In this document: piece after piece, positions 1 to 5,960 of the stretch
Layout of the letters: every line of letters begins with the position of its first letter
How positions within the stretch are numbered: the first letter of the stretch is position 1
From: Planctomycetia bacterium
Lineage (GTDB): Bacteria > Planctomycetota > PLA2 > JAEUHO01
Direction of reading: 5' to 3'
Assembly (NCBI GenBank): GCA_030618975.1
Contig: JAUXCH010000191.1
Span: forward strand, 1 to 8,106
DNA length: 8,106 nt
Position numbers and translations under genes: made by a program
Notes under the pieces: generated by a model
What the model saw: the letters and a program-made list of their open reading frames with translations, nothing else
What the model was told of the DNA's origin: nothing
The model's database searches: none

Positions 1-1016
1 TCCCCCTCGAGGCGACCGTCGCAGAGGTCACGCCCGTCCTCAAACACGTCGACCGCGCCGTCGCGTCGCCGGCCGCCGAGCCGCCGAGCCCGGCGTGGCT
101 CCTCCTGCTGTGGCCGCTCGGCTGCGGCGTTCTCCTCTGGCGCCGACGCCGCTCTCACCGCCGCTTCACCGCGGCGCTGGAGCACCGACACGACGCCGCC
201 CCCTCCGATCTCCGCGCGCTCGTCTCGCGCCTCGCCGGCGAGGCCGGTCTCGGGCGTCCGGTGCGGCTCACGCTGTCGACGACCCTCGCGAGCCCCGTCG
301 CGTTCGGCACGCGGCGCCCGGAGATCTGCCTGCCCGAACGCGCCGTCGAGACGCTCTCGCCGCGCCATCTGGAGGCGATGCTGGCGCACGAGGTGGCCCA
401 CCTGGCGCGGCGCGACCCCGCGTGGCTGCGCGCGTATCGCTGCATCTCGGCCCTCCTCTTCTTCCAGCCGCTGAACCACGTCGCCGTGAGCCGGCTGCGC
501 GACGCGTCGGAGATGCTCTGCGACGCCTGGGCGGCGACCTCGCGTCCGCGCCGCGTGGCGCTGGCCGAGTGCCTCACGATCGTGGCGGACTGGATCGTGG
601 CCGGCGCGCCCCCCGAGGGCGCCGTGGCCATGGCACGCAAGACCTCGCGGCTCGGCGATCGCGTGCACGCCCTGCTCGAACCGGCTGACTCGCGTACCGG
701 ACCCGGTCGGGCTCCGCTCGGCGCGCTCGCGCTGGCGCCGCTGCTGCTGGTGATGGCGTTCGCGCCGGGGCTCCGGGCCGTCGCGGCGCCTCCCACGACG
801 GCGGGGACGGCGCTCGACGTCCCGGACGAGGAGGTCGACCCGGTGGCCGCCCTGGACGCCGAGCTCGCGCTGCTGGCCACGGAGGTCGCCGAGCTCACCG
901 CGCTGCTCGACGCAACCGACCGACCGGAGCTGGCCCGACGGATCGAGGCCCACCTGAGTGCGATCACGTCCCGGCGCGACGCCCTGCTCCGGGCGCTCGC
1001 CGCGGAAGGGAGATAA
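1..1016 (+). CDS. M56-family (BlaR1-like) membrane zinc metallopeptidase, 5' end outside window
   Basis: The reading frame is open from nt 3 to the TAA at 1014-1016, so the gene begins before the window; the first in-window start codon (near 261) would cut through the conserved domain. A hydrophobic segment at about nt 93-140 (PAWLLLLWPLGCGVLLW) precedes the peptidase domain. The zinc motif HEVAH is at nt 387-401, followed by ARRDPAW, an amphipathic LLFFQPLNHVAVSRLR stretch and EMLCDAWA, the usual M56 arrangement HExxH...ExxCD. A second hydrophobic segment (about nt 714-785) leads to a tail of roughly 70 residues rich in Leu, Ala and Glu that looks like a coiled coil. M56 proteins such as BlaR1 and MecR1 sense an external signal and cleave a partner, often a BlaI-type repressor. 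Here the penicillin-binding sensor is absent and the coiled coil takes its place. The stop is 2 nt from the next start, so the two genes are probably co-transcribed. Fold assignment is firm; signal and substrate are unknown. Confidence 0.85.
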   Translation, partial: PLEATVAEVTPVLKHVDRAVASPAAEPPSPAWLLLLWPLGCGVLLWRRRRSHRRFTAALEHRHDAAPSDLRALVSRLAGEAGLGRPVRLTLSTTLASPVAFGTRRPEICLPERAVETLSPRHLEAMLAHEVAHLARRDPAWLRAYRCISALLFFQPLNHVAVSRLRDASEMLCDAWAATSRPRRVALAECLTIVADWIVAGAPPEGAVAMARKTSRLGDRVHALLEPADSRTGPGRAPLGALALAPLLLVMAFAPGLRAVAAPPTTAGTALDVPDEEVDPVAALDAELALLATEVAELTALLDATDRPELARRIEAHLSAITSRRDALLRALAAEGR

Positions 1017-1018
1017 CC

Positions 1019-1852
1019 ATGCTGCGCACACTGCTCGTCCTGACGTTGGCCGTCTCGCTGCTCCTGGTTCCCGGCGCCGCCCGCGCCGAGGAGGACGAGG
1101 CCGAGGCGCGCGTGGTCGTCATCCACGATCTGCACGACCTGGCGGACCGGATCCCCGACCTGGCGGAGGCGATCGCGGCCCTGGTACCGAGCGCGAAGAT
1201 CAAGGAGGTGCAGCCGGGCATGCTCGTCGTGAAGGCGCGTCCCGGCGTGCAGGACGATCTCGCGCTGATCCTCGAGGGGCTGCGCCGCGCGCTCGGAAAG
1301 CCGGGCGCCGGCGAGCTCGAAACGGCCGCGAAGGGCGCGCTCGACGTCGCGCGCGAGGACGCCCACACGCTGGCGCGACTACGCGCGTCGCCCCTGGATC
1401 TCTCGGGGGAGGACGTACCGATCCAGACGCTCGTCGGGCTGCTGGCGCGGACGCTGCGCGTGAACGTCTTCATCTCGCCACTGGCCACCAAGAAGCTGGA
1501 AGACACCCGCGTGTCCGTGTCCCTCCACGGAGTGCCGGGTCGGAAGGGCCTCGATGCCATCGCCCGGCTGGGGGGCGTGGCCTGGAATCTCGACCGAGGC
1601 ATCGTGCGGATCGTGACGACCGAGGAGGCCGCCGCGATCCGATTCCGGCTGGACACCCGCGAAGTCGTCGTGCCCGACGAAGCGGAGTGGGCGAAGGCCG
1701 CCGAGAAGGTCACGGAAGACGCGGCGGCCACGGACAAGGCCGCCGGCGGCGATCTGAAGACCCTCGTGCGCGCCCTTCACGAGGAGGTGCGGGCGCTCCG
1801 CGAGGAGGTCCGCGAGGTCCGTTCGATCCTGGAGACGTTGCGCGACCGGTAG
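1019..1852 (+). CDS. Exported protein with two secretin/STN-like domains and C-terminal coiled coil
   Basis: A 277-residue protein starting at ATG 1019, chosen because GGAAGGGAG (1004-1012) gives a well-spaced ribosome site inside the end of the previous gene. Residues 1-23 are a clear Sec signal peptide ending AARA. Residues 31-92 (RVVVIHDLHDLADRIPDL ... MLVVKARPGVQDDLALILEGLRR) resemble the secretin-type N-terminal domain in which a beta strand is followed by 'xVVxxxPxVxxxIxxLLxxLR'. Residues 126-197 (LSGEDVPIQTLVGLLARTL, then VSVSLHGVPGRKGLDAIARL and IVRIVT) match the STN/secretin short-domain pattern. No outer-membrane secretin barrel follows. Residues 246-277 form a heptad helix (LHEEVRALREEVREVRSIL) very like the end of the next protein. 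Probably periplasmic or envelope-located, acting with the M56 peptidase and the coiled-coil protein. Function unknown; domain calls are by pattern only. Confidence 0.8.
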   Translation: MLRTLLVLTLAVSLLLVPGAARAEEDEAEARVVVIHDLHDLADRIPDLAEAIAALVPSAKIKEVQPGMLVVKARPGVQDDLALILEGLRRALGKPGAGELETAAKGALDVAREDAHTLARLRASPLDLSGEDVPIQTLVGLLARTLRVNVFISPLATKKLEDTRVSVSLHGVPGRKGLDAIARLGGVAWNLDRGIVRIVTTEEAAAIRFRLDTREVVVPDEAEWAKAAEKVTEDAAATDKAAGGDLKTLVRALHEEVRALREEVREVRSILETLRDR

Positions 1853-1896
1853 GTCGCACGGAGATGTCCGTTCGAAGCGAAGGAAAGAAGGTCGTC

Positions 1897-3756
1897 ATGA
1901 AGCGCTTGCTGCCGTTGATCGCTCTCTCCCTGCTCCTGCTCGCGCCCGCGGCGCGGGGCAGCGAGGTGGAGGACCTGGAGGCCGGGGTCCAGGAGGCCGC
2001 CGCGAAGGTGGAGGTTCTGCGCGCCGAGTTGGACGAGACCCAGGGCGAGGTGAAGCGGGCCGCCCTCGAGGAGCGGGTGGACGCGGCGCGTACCCTCTTG
2101 AGGGCGCGGCGCGCCGAGCTCGCGAAGGTCCACGCCGCCCTGGCCGTGGCCAAGGAGCAGCAGGCCGCGTTCCGCTCCCAGGCCGAGGAGATGCTCCAGA
2201 AGACGACGGCGACCCAGCGTCAGGTGGAGGCCCGGCGCAAGACGCTCCTCGACGCCGGGGACGCGAAGCGCGCGAAGGCCTTCGAACCCACCGTCCAGCG
2301 GGCGGCGCAGAACCTGGGACAGGCGCTCGAGGTCCTGGATGTGCTCGAGCGGACGCGGCAGCGGATCGAGCGGGGCGAGCTCGCCGAGGTCCGCCACGGC
2401 CTCCTGGAGGCGGAGGCACGGCTGGACGATCTCAGGATGTGGTTGCGCGAGGAGCAGAAGCAGAAGCGGGCAGCCGCCGCGGCGGAGCGCGCCTCCGAGG
2501 AGGCGCACCGGGTACGCGAGGCTGCGCGGATCGCCGCGCTCGTGGAGCAGGCGCAGCGCGGCATCGAGGCAGCGAAGACGACGCGCGCCCGGCTCGAGAC
2601 GCTGATCAAGCGTGCCAGCGACCCTGAGGACGTCGAGGAGATCGAGCGGATCCGGGAGCGCTGGGCCCACTTCGAGAAGCACGCCGCGGAGTTCCACATC
2701 GCGAAGGGCTGGCTGGAGAAGGCGCGCGCGCACCTGGCCGGAATGCGCCCCGAGGAGGCGAAGAAGGCCACTGAAGTGGCGCAGAAGCGTCTGGACGAAG
2801 CGAGCCGCAAGCCCCTGGACGACGGCAGCCCGTCCTGGCCGATCGCCGCCGAGCTGCGGGCGGAGCTGCACCGCATGGAGGAGCAGAGGAAGGTCGCCGC
2901 GCGCGCGCTCGAGCATGCCGTGCAGGCACGGGAGCAGTTCCGATCGGCGCTCGAGCGGGCGGACCCGGACGAGAGGCAGGACGCTGCCCCAGGCCTGCGG
3001 CAGCGCGGCGCTCGGCTCCAGGAGAGAGCCGACCTCCTGAAGGCGGTGCTTGCGGCACTCGAGAAGACGCGACGCCTGATCGACGACGAGCGATACGTCG
3101 AGGCGAAGAAGGCCTACGAGGAAGCCAAGGCGCGACTTGCACACGCCCTGCGGGAAGACACGCCCCGGGACGTCCGGCTCTTCTCCGAGTCGAATCTGAA
3201 GGAGCAGGCTGCCCTGCGCGCCCGGATCCAGTCGTTGGAGGACGAGCGGGTGGTCCTCGAGCAGACGGTCACCCCGCAACACCCTGGCTGGATCCGGTGC
3301 ACGCGGCAACTCGAGGCAGCGCGGAAGCGACTGGTGGCACTCGAGGGCGAGGGCCGGTCGTTCGTCGTGGACGAGGACGGCCGCTACGTCGTCCGGGGCC
3401 TGGTGTCGGGCGAGGGCGAGGTGGAGGTGATCGTGCCCGCGCCCACGTTCACGACCCAGCGCGGGAGCGTCCGCATCGTGGGGCGGACCCTGGAGGAGGC
3501 GAAGACCCGGGAGCGCATCGAGCACCTGCGCCAGGCGGCGCGGCATCTCCACCAGGCCGGCCAGCCTGAGCAGGCCGAGAGGCTCGAGCGGGAGGCGCGG
3601 GGGCTCGAGGAGCGACTCGGGCGGTCCCGCGGGGGCCGGGTCGGCGTGGGCGGCAACGCGCGGGTGTTGGAGGCGATCCAGGACCTGAGGCGTGAGGTCC
3701 GCGCGCTGCGGGGAGAGGTCAAGGAGCTCAAGGAGCTGATCCTCCAGGGCCGGTAG
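1897..3756 (+). CDS. Exported long coiled-coil protein of unknown function
   Basis: A 619-residue protein. I place the start at ATG 1897: it has a GAAGG ribosome site at 1887-1891 and opens directly into a signal peptide (MKRLLPLIALSLLLLAPAARG). The in-frame ATG at 1864 has GGAG immediately against it, and any farther start would add Arg/Gly-rich out-of-frame translation of the previous gene. Residues 24-480 are almost entirely charged Ala/Glu/Arg/Leu helix, predicted coiled coil, with breaks near 225 (ASDPEDVEEI) and 310 (PLDDGSPSWP). TPQHPGW at 459-465, just before the only Cys (468), recalls the 'xxKHPxV' turn seen in Wzz/GumC-like coiled coils. Residues 487-530 form a small beta-rich module (FVVDEDGRYVVRGLV, EVEVIV). 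A helical hairpin with AG-containing turn (541-577) and a terminal heptad (591-619, DLRREVRALRGEVKELKELI) follow; similar ends recur in planctomycete envelope proteins as far as I recall. Third gene of the presumed operon, 44 nt after its neighbour. No enzyme motif is visible. Confidence 0.82.
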   Translation: MKRLLPLIALSLLLLAPAARGSEVEDLEAGVQEAAAKVEVLRAELDETQGEVKRAALEERVDAARTLLRARRAELAKVHAALAVAKEQQAAFRSQAEEMLQKTTATQRQVEARRKTLLDAGDAKRAKAFEPTVQRAAQNLGQALEVLDVLERTRQRIERGELAEVRHGLLEAEARLDDLRMWLREEQKQKRAAAAAERASEEAHRVREAARIAALVEQAQRGIEAAKTTRARLETLIKRASDPEDVEEIERIRERWAHFEKHAAEFHIAKGWLEKARAHLAGMRPEEAKKATEVAQKRLDEASRKPLDDGSPSWPIAAELRAELHRMEEQRKVAARALEHAVQAREQFRSALERADPDERQDAAPGLRQRGARLQERADLLKAVLAALEKTRRLIDDERYVEAKKAYEEAKARLAHALREDTPRDVRLFSESNLKEQAALRARIQSLEDERVVLEQTVTPQHPGWIRCTRQLEAARKRLVALEGEGRSFVVDEDGRYVVRGLVSGEGEVEVIVPAPTFTTQRGSVRIVGRTLEEAKTRERIEHLRQAARHLHQAGQPEQAERLEREARGLEERLGRSRGGRVGVGGNARVLEAIQDLRREVRALRGEVKELKELILQGR

Positions 3757-3863
3757 CACCTCGGGTCAGGACGATTTCGATGGCGTTCGGCGTGGAGACA
3801 CGCTGCACGCGCGACTTCGTGGACGCGACGTCGCGCTGGCGGCTGCGGGGACCGGCGGCCGCC

Positions 3864-3925
3864 GAGGAGCATCGAGGTGCACCTGCCCCCTGTGCTCGGT
3901 CCGGGGCAGGTCGGTAGACTCCTCC
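3864..3925 (+). promoter_or_regulatory. Structured leader upstream of the ComB-like gene
   Basis: A perfect 9-bp stem ACCTGCCCC (3881-3889) / GGGGCAGGT (3903-3911) with a 13-nt loop lies 17 nt before ATG 3929. An outer pairing GAGGAG (3864-3869) / CTCCTC (3919-3924) could enclose it. The left arm also overlaps the 10-bp palindrome AGGTGCACCT (3875-3884). There is no T tract, so a simple intrinsic terminator for the upstream operon is unlikely. It could be a transcript-end structure, an operator or a translation-control hairpin; the sequence does not decide which. Confidence 0.35.
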
Positions 3926-3928
3926 TTC

Positions 3929-4675
3929 ATGACCGATTCCCTCCCCAGCCACGCCGAAGCGCGCGTCCCCGAGGACGTCCACTGCGTCTGGGGCCTCCAC
4001 GGCCTCCAGGCGGTGCTCCCCCACGCGGACGTGATCGTCGTGGTCGACGTGCTGTCCTTCTCGACGACCGTGGACGTCGCCGTCTCACGGGGCGCCATCA
4101 TCTACTCGTGGCGCTGGAAGGACGAGAGCGCGCAGCCGTTCGCAGACTCGATCGGTGCGGTGCTGGCCGGGCCCCGTGGATCGACGAGGTACTCGCTCTC
4201 CCCTTGCTCCTTCCTCGACGCCGAGGCCGGAGCGAAGGTCGTCCTGCCCTCGCCCAACGGCGCCACGCTCTCCCCGGCCACGGGCAACGTGCCGACGTTC
4301 GCGGCGTGCCTGAGAAACGCACGTACGACGGCGTGCGCGGCCGAGGCGGCAGGGAGGCGCATCGGCGTCGTCGCCGCCGGCGAGCTGTGGCCCGACCACG
4401 CACACGTACACCCGCATGCGCTGCGTCCCGCGCTCGAAGACTGGCTCGGTGCGGGCGCCGTGGTCGCCGCGCTCGCAGGCAGCCGGTCGCCGGAGGCCCA
4501 GGCGGCCGCGGAGGCCTGGGAGGCGGCGCGCTCGTCGATCGAGGAGCGGCTGCTCGCCTGCACGTCGGGCCGCGAGCTCGTCGAGATAGGCTACGCGCGC
4601 GACGTGGCGCTGGCGGCAGAGTACGAAGTGAGCACGACGACGCCGCGCCTGGTGGACGGCGCGTACGGCGCGTAG
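3929..4675 (+). CDS. comB: ComB-family protein (2-phosphosulfolactate phosphatase-like)
   Basis: A 248-residue soluble protein, about the usual family length. Diagnostic blocks are VIVVVDVLSFSTTVDVAVSRGA (about residues 35-56), YSLSPCSFL, VVLPSPNGATLS and, near the C terminus, EIGYARDVALAAEYEVSTTTPRL. Archaeal ComB hydrolyses 2-phosphosulfolactate to sulfolactate in coenzyme M synthesis. The DVLSFSTT version, in place of the archaeal-type DVLRATST, belongs to a bacterial branch whose substrate is not established, so the enzymatic name is by family only. No other CoM-pathway gene is visible. ATG 3929 is the only reasonable start: no in-frame ATG or GTG lies in the short region before the conserved core. 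The sequence just before it is CTCCTCC, the reverse of a Shine-Dalgarno site, so initiation is probably SD-independent. The gene stands apart from the upstream operon (172-nt gap) and converges on the next gene. Confidence 0.8.
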   Translation: MTDSLPSHAEARVPEDVHCVWGLHGLQAVLPHADVIVVVDVLSFSTTVDVAVSRGAIIYSWRWKDESAQPFADSIGAVLAGPRGSTRYSLSPCSFLDAEAGAKVVLPSPNGATLSPATGNVPTFAACLRNARTTACAAEAAGRRIGVVAAGELWPDHAHVHPHALRPALEDWLGAGAVVAALAGSRSPEAQAAAEAWEAARSSIEERLLACTSGRELVEIGYARDVALAAEYEVSTTTPRLVDGAYGA

Positions 4676-4680
4676 CGACC

Positions 4681-4705
4681 CGCGCCGCCGAAAAGCGCGT
4701 TTTAT
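4681..4705 (+). terminator. Possible intrinsic terminator after the ComB-like gene
   Basis: CGCGC (4681-4685) can pair with GCGCG (4695-4699) across a 9-nt loop, followed at once by TTTTAT, the only T-rich stretch in the gap and an obvious departure from local composition. It begins 5 nt after the stop codon. The stem is short (5 bp, all G-C), so strength is uncertain. Confidence 0.5.
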
Positions 4706-4716
4706 CACCTGACCCC

Positions 4717-4732
4717 GATCGGTGCCCCGATC
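4717..4732 (-). terminator. Hairpin after the phosphodiesterase-like gene
   Basis: GATCGG (4717-4722) and CCGATC (4727-4732) form a perfect 6-bp stem with a 4-nt loop, 8 nt beyond the - strand stop at 4741-4743. No U tract follows in the - direction until AAAACGCGCTTTT at 4691-4703, so it is a hairpin in the right place rather than a textbook terminator. Confidence 0.3.
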
Positions 4733-4740
4733 AGTGGCGG

Positions 4741-5505
4741 TCAGAGGTCGAGGATCTGGCCGTGCTCGAGCTTGAAGCACTCGAAGCCCCGGATCTCCTC
4801 CTGGCACTGTCGCCAGGTATCGGCCTCGCCGCCGGGCTTCAGGTGCGTGATCCCGATGCGTGGCGCGTGCTTCAGCATCTTCAGGTCGCGCGCGAGCTGC
4901 GTCGGCCAGTAGTGCTTCGAGAGCTTCGCGAGCTCCTCGTTCTCGTTGGGGAACGCGCACTCCATGAGCAGGAGGTCGAGCCCGTCCTCCTCGTTGAGAC
5001 CCGCCCAGAGCGTCTCGTTGGGCCCGGTGTCGCCGCTGAAGCAGAAGCTGTGCTCGCCATCGGTGACGCGGAGGGCTACGGACGGCACGGTGTGGTCCAC
5101 CTCGAGCATGCGAAACGTCAGGCCGTCGACCTGCGCGGTCGCGGCCGTCGTCATGGCCTCGTACGTCATCACGGGCGCGCGCTCGTCGGGCAGCTCCGCG
5201 AAGTCGGGCCAGATCGTCCAGTTGAGGATGTGGTCCTTGAGCGCCTGGATCGTGGCGGGTTGGGCGTGCACCACCAGCGGAGTCTTCAGCGCGTCGAAGA
5301 TCGTGTCCACGAGGAGCGGGAGGCCCGCGATGTGGTCCAGGTGCGAGTGCGTGAGGAAAACGTGCCGGATCTTTCGCATCTCCTCGAGCGAGAGATCGCC
5401 GACACCGGTGCCGCTGTCGAGGAGGATCGTGCCGTTCACGAGGTAGGAGGTGGTGCGCAGGCCGTCGCCGATGCCCCCGCTGCAACCCAGGATCCTCAGC
5501 TGCAT
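4741..5505 (-). CDS. Metallo-beta-lactamase-fold class II cyclic-nucleotide phosphodiesterase-like protein
   Basis: A 254-residue cytoplasmic protein with no signal peptide. It opens with MQLRILGCSGGIG and carries the class II phosphodiesterase signature THSHLDHIAGLP, giving metal ligands H53, H55, D57 and H58. H138 (LEVDHT), D159 (FSGDTGP) and H221 (ITHLKPG) supply the remaining expected ligands, so the di-metal site looks intact. TSYLVNGTILLDSGTGVG and HILNWTIWPDF also fit the class II 3',5'-cyclic nucleotide phosphodiesterase family (PdeA/CpdP type), which hydrolyses cAMP and cGMP. Other MBL hydrolases such as RNase Z share part of the pattern, so the substrate is inferred. The start at ATG 5503-5505 is supported by GGGAG (complement of 5511-5515) at a spacing of 5 nt. 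The gene converges with the ComB-like gene and is divergent from the TPR-kinase gene. A role in cyclic-nucleotide turnover beside a kinase is suggestive but unproven. Confidence 0.85.
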   Translation of the reverse strand: MQLRILGCSGGIGDGLRTTSYLVNGTILLDSGTGVGDLSLEEMRKIRHVFLTHSHLDHIAGLPLLVDTIFDALKTPLVVHAQPATIQALKDHILNWTIWPDFAELPDERAPVMTYEAMTTAATAQVDGLTFRMLEVDHTVPSVALRVTDGEHSFCFSGDTGPNETLWAGLNEEDGLDLLLMECAFPNENEELAKLSKHYWPTQLARDLKMLKHAPRIGITHLKPGGEADTWRQCQEEIRGFECFKLEHGQILDL

Positions 5506-5549
5506 GTGATCTCCCGCGACGGGTCCGGAGCGCCCTCCGGCACCGGCAT

Positions 5550-5578
5550 CACGTACCCCGCGCCGGGGCTCCGGTCAA
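5550..5578 (-). promoter_or_regulatory. Weak sigma70-like promoter candidate for the phosphodiesterase-like gene
   Basis: On the - strand TTGACC (complement of 5573-5578) lies 17 nt before TACGTG (complement of 5550-5555). The -35 is good and the spacing ideal, but the -10 is poor. It would give a leader of about 40 nt. That leader would contain the stem CCGGAG/CTCCGG (5525-5530 with 5535-5540, 4-nt loop) ahead of the ribosome site. Confidence 0.25.
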
Positions 5579-5843
5579 CTGCCACTCTACGTTCCCGTTC
5601 CCGGATGCGAAGTCGGGCGAATCCACGGGCAGGGCGAGGGGACTGAACGTCTCCTCCCCCGTCTCCCGCGCGCGCCGTGGCGCCCCTCTCGCTTCGCCCG
5701 GCATCCAGCGGCCCGCTCCCCTCTTCCGACGCCGGGAGCGCGAGCGGGGCGGCGGAGCAGGGACACACGAAAACCGGGCGCATGGGCGGGGATGGTATCC
5801 GCACCCGAGGGCCCATCGGGCCGGGGGGGGGAATCGGCGTTGT

Positions 5844-5869
5844 CCCTTGCGGGGTGCCTGGCACCGTAC
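5844..5869 (+). repeat. Palindromic repeat copy 1 (upstream of kinase gene)
   Basis: CCCTTGC, two variable bases (GG), then GGTGCCTGGCACC (5853-5865) and GTAC. The 13-nt core is a palindrome around a central T. It matches copy 3 (8073-8098) in 24 of 26 positions and in the same orientation. Such short palindromes resemble REP-type elements moved by RAYT (REP-associated tyrosine transposase) enzymes; that assignment is an inference, as no transposase is in the window. Confidence 0.8.
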
Positions 5870-5960
5870 TGGGGGTTTCGTCGGCAGGACCGCCCGTACG
5901 CGGGTTCCAGAGGCTCCGACTCCTCGATTCGCGCCGGACACCGTACGATTGGTCCCGGAC

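Larger units (their letters stand above)
5506..5960. other. Divergent intergenic region without a recognisable gene
   Basis: About 455 nt between the starts of the phosphodiesterase-like and kinase genes. Reading frames through it are low-complexity Arg/Pro/Gly and look noncoding. Contents: the - strand promoter candidate; hairpins CCGGAG/CTCCGG (5525-5540), CCCCG/CGGGG (5556-5568) and GGCCC/GGGCC (5810-5822); a run of nine G (5823-5831); and the first palindromic repeat copy (5844-5869). TACGAT at 5944-5949 could be a -10 for the kinase gene, giving a nearly leaderless message, but no matching -35 is visible. Confidence 0.6.

Noticed and set aside
958..1896. Upstream extension of the coiled-coil gene frame (932-codon open frame from ATG 958)
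   Set aside because: It overlaps the end of the M56 gene and the whole STN-domain gene in another frame, and translates to Arg/Gly-rich noise. The signal peptide and ribosome site at 1897 mark the true start.
1777..3759. 660-codon open frame antisense to the coiled-coil gene
   Set aside because: Leu/Arg/Pro-rich mirror of a GC-rich coiled-coil gene, with no domain pattern or ribosome site; typical of high third-position GC.
3877..5646. 589-codon + strand frame overlapping the ComB-like and phosphodiesterase-like genes
   Set aside because: Arg/Gly-rich in its first part and antisense to a clearly conserved MBL protein; a shadow frame.
5780..5825. tRNA-like 3' half on the - strand (T-arm-like GGGTG/CATCC with 7-nt loop, preceded by a variable-arm-like hairpin)
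   Set aside because: The loop reads CGGATAC and lacks the invariant TTC; no anticodon arm, D arm or matching acceptor strand could be found. At most a degenerate resemblance; tRNAscan-SE would settle it.
5847..5960. N-terminal extension of the kinase from TTG 5847
   Set aside because: The start codon lies inside repeat copy 1, and the extra residues (HRTGGFVGRTARTR) are what the repeat and adjoining intergenic DNA would encode by chance. Kept only as an alternative start.
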